Source: Salvator merianae (taxonomy: Eukaryota > Chordata > Lepidosauria > Squamata > Teiidae). From it: a stretch of DNA of 64,000 nucleotides. Positions 61,830 through 64,000 of the stretch are shown here, one piece after another. Every line of letters starts with the position of its first letter. Position 1 is the first letter of the stretch. A program made the position numbers and the translations under genes. Location of the stretch: contig QVOM02000025.1 in NCBI GenBank assembly GCA_003586115.2, positions 50,040,582 through 50,104,581 of the forward strand. The letters are read 5' to 3'. Under the pieces are notes generated by a model that was not told where the DNA came from, made no database searches, and saw only the letters and a program-made list of their open reading frames with translations.

Positions 61830-62500
61830 CTGGCTCATCAGTAAGAAGCAGGCTAGACTTACATCTCTAATACAAGTGCTGTCTTAATGGAAAATCTGAA
61901 CCCTTTCCTAGTAACCAACATGTAAACATAGACAGATTTTTTTTTTTTATCCTTAACTGGATGATGTGGATAGTACACTAGGAAATATTATATTGCCACA
62001 TAATATTGACTTCAGCCATCAAGAGGTTGAAGGCATTTCATCGGCCAGTCTCTTGTGAACAGCTTTAATCTTGAATTGTCAAGCAAAACCATCATAGAGA
62101 GGCATCTGTTCTTCTGTATATTGTTCATGGCCAGAATTTAAAAGGCTGTGCATCACTAGAAATAGCTCCTCTATGTGACTCAGAGTTTGGAATGGAGGAC
62201 TGCTTCATTGTCACTAAGCAGGCTCAATAAATGGCCCATACTCGGTCAAATTCACTACGTTGCTTCCCCCCCCTCAAAATATGTTCCAGCCATCGTCCCA
62301 TTTGCTTCAGATCTGGGGTACGCCATGGAATTGTATGGGGACTGTAAAATGGGAGAATGTACCTGGGAGTGATTGTGTCAATCACTTGAGCTATCTCCTT
62401 ATAGTGTCATGGAAATTGCTCTAGATACATGTGTTTAGTAGTATTTCCACATACACAATATATAAGCACTATTGGCTTAGTTTAACTGGTAATGGATTGG
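61830..62500. other. No feature recognised
   Basis: Unassigned sequence. Confidence 0.4.
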
Positions 62501-63150
62501 ACCTGGTACCAAGGGAGGGTGAGACACTTGGCTGATTTCAATACAAAGTTTCTTTATTAAATTATAAAAGGCATGCAGAAAATAACTTCAGTGCAGAGCA
62601 TGAAGCAATAATATACAAAGTTTAAAAGCTGAGTGAATTAATCAGAGTTTGAAGAGTTAGATTTCCAGAATAATTGAGCAATAACTTACAGCAAGCAAAG
62701 AAGTTTTAACTATAGTTGTGGCAAAGAGGGACACAAAACAGATTTAGAACAAAGGGCATTTTCACACTTTCCACATAACTATCCTGTTCTAATGGGGAAT
62801 GGACCAAGAAGCGTGGACACTATCTGCACTGCAGGGCCCTAGACAGGAATACCAGCAGGATACTGATACTTGCAGTGCAAATGCTGGTATCCTGCTCCTG
62901 ATCTTCACCATGACAGTGACTGGGAAGCATCAGGACAGTGGCTGGAAAGCATGACCAGTTGCCCAATCATGCAGGCACAGCTATGGTGTGCAGCATGCCA
63001 TGCATTTTCACATGGAAGTGGGTGTGAATACACTTGACAGTGAGCAGGCTAGCTGCTCCAGTCGAGTTGTGGAGCACAAGTTAGTGCTTCACAGGTAGCC
63101 ATGATCAATAGCAACTGGAGTCTGCTCCTGATTGTGCAGGCCTCAACAAA

Positions 63151-63342
63151 GGCCCTGTCTGCACTTGGCCTTATTGTTAATTTTATATTATATGATATTG
63201 TGGAATAGGGACCTATCATCTGAATCCTAGTATAAACTATGGCAGGGCTCACCCAGGGCCTGCTGTAATCTGCACTATCATGAGGATAGCAGGTCCCTAT
63301 TTTTGGATATAATCCAGAACAAAGCCAGGTGCAGAAAGGGCC
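63151..63342. mobile_element. 180-bp MITE family, copy 4 (192 bp)
   Basis: Begins ggccctgtctgcacttgg and ends gtgcagaaagggcc. Flanks AAA (63,148-63,150) and ACA (63,343-63,345) fit a 3-bp duplication AAA with one later change. It contains a small insertion near 63,180 relative to the other copies. Confidence 0.88.
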
Positions 63343-63347
63343 ACAGT

Positions 63348-63527
63348 GGTCCTTTCTGCACTTGGCCTTATTGTTAATTTTATCCCAGAATAAGGACCTG
63401 CTATCCACATGCTAGTGCAAACTATGAAAGGTCTTACCTAGGGCCTACCAAAGTCTGCACTAGCATGCAGATAGCAGGTCCCTATTCTGAGATATAATCT
63501 GGACTAAGGCCAAGTGCAGAAAGGGCC
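63348..63527. mobile_element. 180-bp MITE family, copy 5 (target duplication AGT)
   Basis: Begins ggtcctttctgcacttgg and ends ccaagtgcagaaagggcc. Flanked by AGT (63,345-63,347) and AGT (63,528-63,530). Lies only 5 bp from copy 4. Confidence 0.93.
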
Positions 63528-63594
63528 AGTGTGGAGGCATTTAGCTAGTGAGCATCCCTGATATTCACTAGCTTAAAGTGTGAACAGACTAACA

Positions 63595-63774
63595 GGCCCT
63601 TTCTGCACTTGGATTTATTCTGGACTATATCCCAGAATAGGGACCTGCTATCCACACACTAGTGCAGATTATAGCAGGCCCCAGGTGGGGCCTCCCATAG
63701 TTCATAGTAACAAGCAGATGGCAGATCCCTTTTCCAAGATATTATCTGGAATAATGTCAAGTGCAGAAAGGGCC
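63595..63774. mobile_element. 180-bp MITE family, copy 6 (target duplication ACA)
   Basis: Begins ggccctttctgcacttgg and ends aagtgcagaaagggcc. Flanked by ACA (63,592-63,594) and ACA (63,775-63,777). It sits at the outer edge of the interrupted DNA transposon. Confidence 0.94.
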
Positions 63775-64000
63775 ACAGTTACCAGCTTTACTAGCTAATG
63801 TAGAGCAATGAAATAAGCGCAAAGATGCTAACAAGGCTAGGGAAGCAGGAGAATCCATAGAATCAGTTGCTAGGCAAAGGAAGGCAGATTACAGGGATGG
63901 TTTTATTGTAAAAATGAAGGCAGACATGAGGGTAGAGAGAAAGAAGCTTAGGGAAGAAGAGAAAGAGATTCTATTTGTCTCTGTGCTTCAAAGTACAAAT

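Larger units (their letters stand above)
62757..63591. mobile_element. DNA transposon (TGTTCACACTT family) carrying two MITEs
   Basis: The left end reads gggcattttcacactttcc and the right end cttaaagtgtgaacagact, inverted repeats of each other. It matches the 20.45-kb element in reverse orientation (shared ctagtgagcatccctg, ggagtctg and agcaggatac-type blocks). Two 180-bp-family MITEs (63,151-63,342 and 63,348-63,527) lie inside; without them the element is about 460 bp. Non-coding. Confidence 0.68.
62500..64000 (-). repeat. Possible LTR-like sequence (minus), interrupted by transposons
   Basis: The minus strand carries an AATAAAG signal near 62,553 followed by a short T/G/C-rich segment, like the R-U5 part of an LTR. 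Purine-rich sequence resumes after 63,778. The region between is occupied by the DNA transposon and MITEs listed separately. No LTR borders or proteins proven. Confidence 0.25.

Overview
This window looks like repeat-rich, non-coding nuclear DNA of an amniote, most likely a squamate reptile. The evidence is the mixture of repeats. There are CR1-type, L2-like and L1-like LINE remains, CR1-type 3' tails with the reptile-typical alternating 'acataag' tail, a tRNA-derived SINE, LTR elements and several families of palindromic DNA transposons (MITEs). Dinucleotide to tetranucleotide microsatellites are frequent and CpG is depleted everywhere except one island. Nothing resembles bacterial operons, phage or CRISPR. 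I found no intact host protein-coding gene and no convincing coding exon; nearly all long open frames lie in repeats or in GC-rich sequence that happens to lack stop codons. The window is probably intronic or intergenic.

Layout. 0-1 kb: 3' half of a dead CR1 reverse transcriptase (minus). 2-6 kb: old repeat fragments, a possible LTR, and a 261-bp palindrome at 5.27 kb. 6.5-9.9 kb: a decayed L2-like LINE (plus) carrying recognisable endonuclease, reverse transcriptase and C-terminal segments, interrupted by a 180-bp MITE. 9.95-10.8 kb: an older minus-strand repeat split by a 542-bp solo LTR that contains an acidic 102-codon frame. 12-14 kb: 3' half of an L1-like ORF2 (minus). 16-21 kb: LTR-like sequence, a long tetranucleotide repeat, and a DNA transposon at 20.45 kb with a palindromic hAT-type MITE inside it. 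21-25.7 kb: mostly AT-rich single-copy-looking sequence. 25.7-26.7 kb: the only CpG island, with two CRE motifs and several CCAAT motifs, the best candidate for a gene promoter.

26.7-41 kb: sparse repeats, hairpins and microsatellites. 41-47.6 kb: two copies of an approximately 0.5-kb DNA transposon, a MITE copy, a fresh-looking palindromic hAT MITE with a perfect 8-bp target duplication, and a SINE. 48-53 kb and 58-61.5 kb: long AT-rich stretches with little recognisable repeat. 62.5-64 kb: a LTR-like sequence broken by a DNA transposon that itself holds two tandem 180-bp MITEs, with a third MITE at its edge.

The most informative content is the transposon stratigraphy. Several nested insertions have readable target-site duplications, and in one case the pre-insertion ('empty') site can be reconstructed from a second copy inside the same window. 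A 180-bp palindromic family with 3-bp target duplications occurs six times. I see no new multi-gene system.
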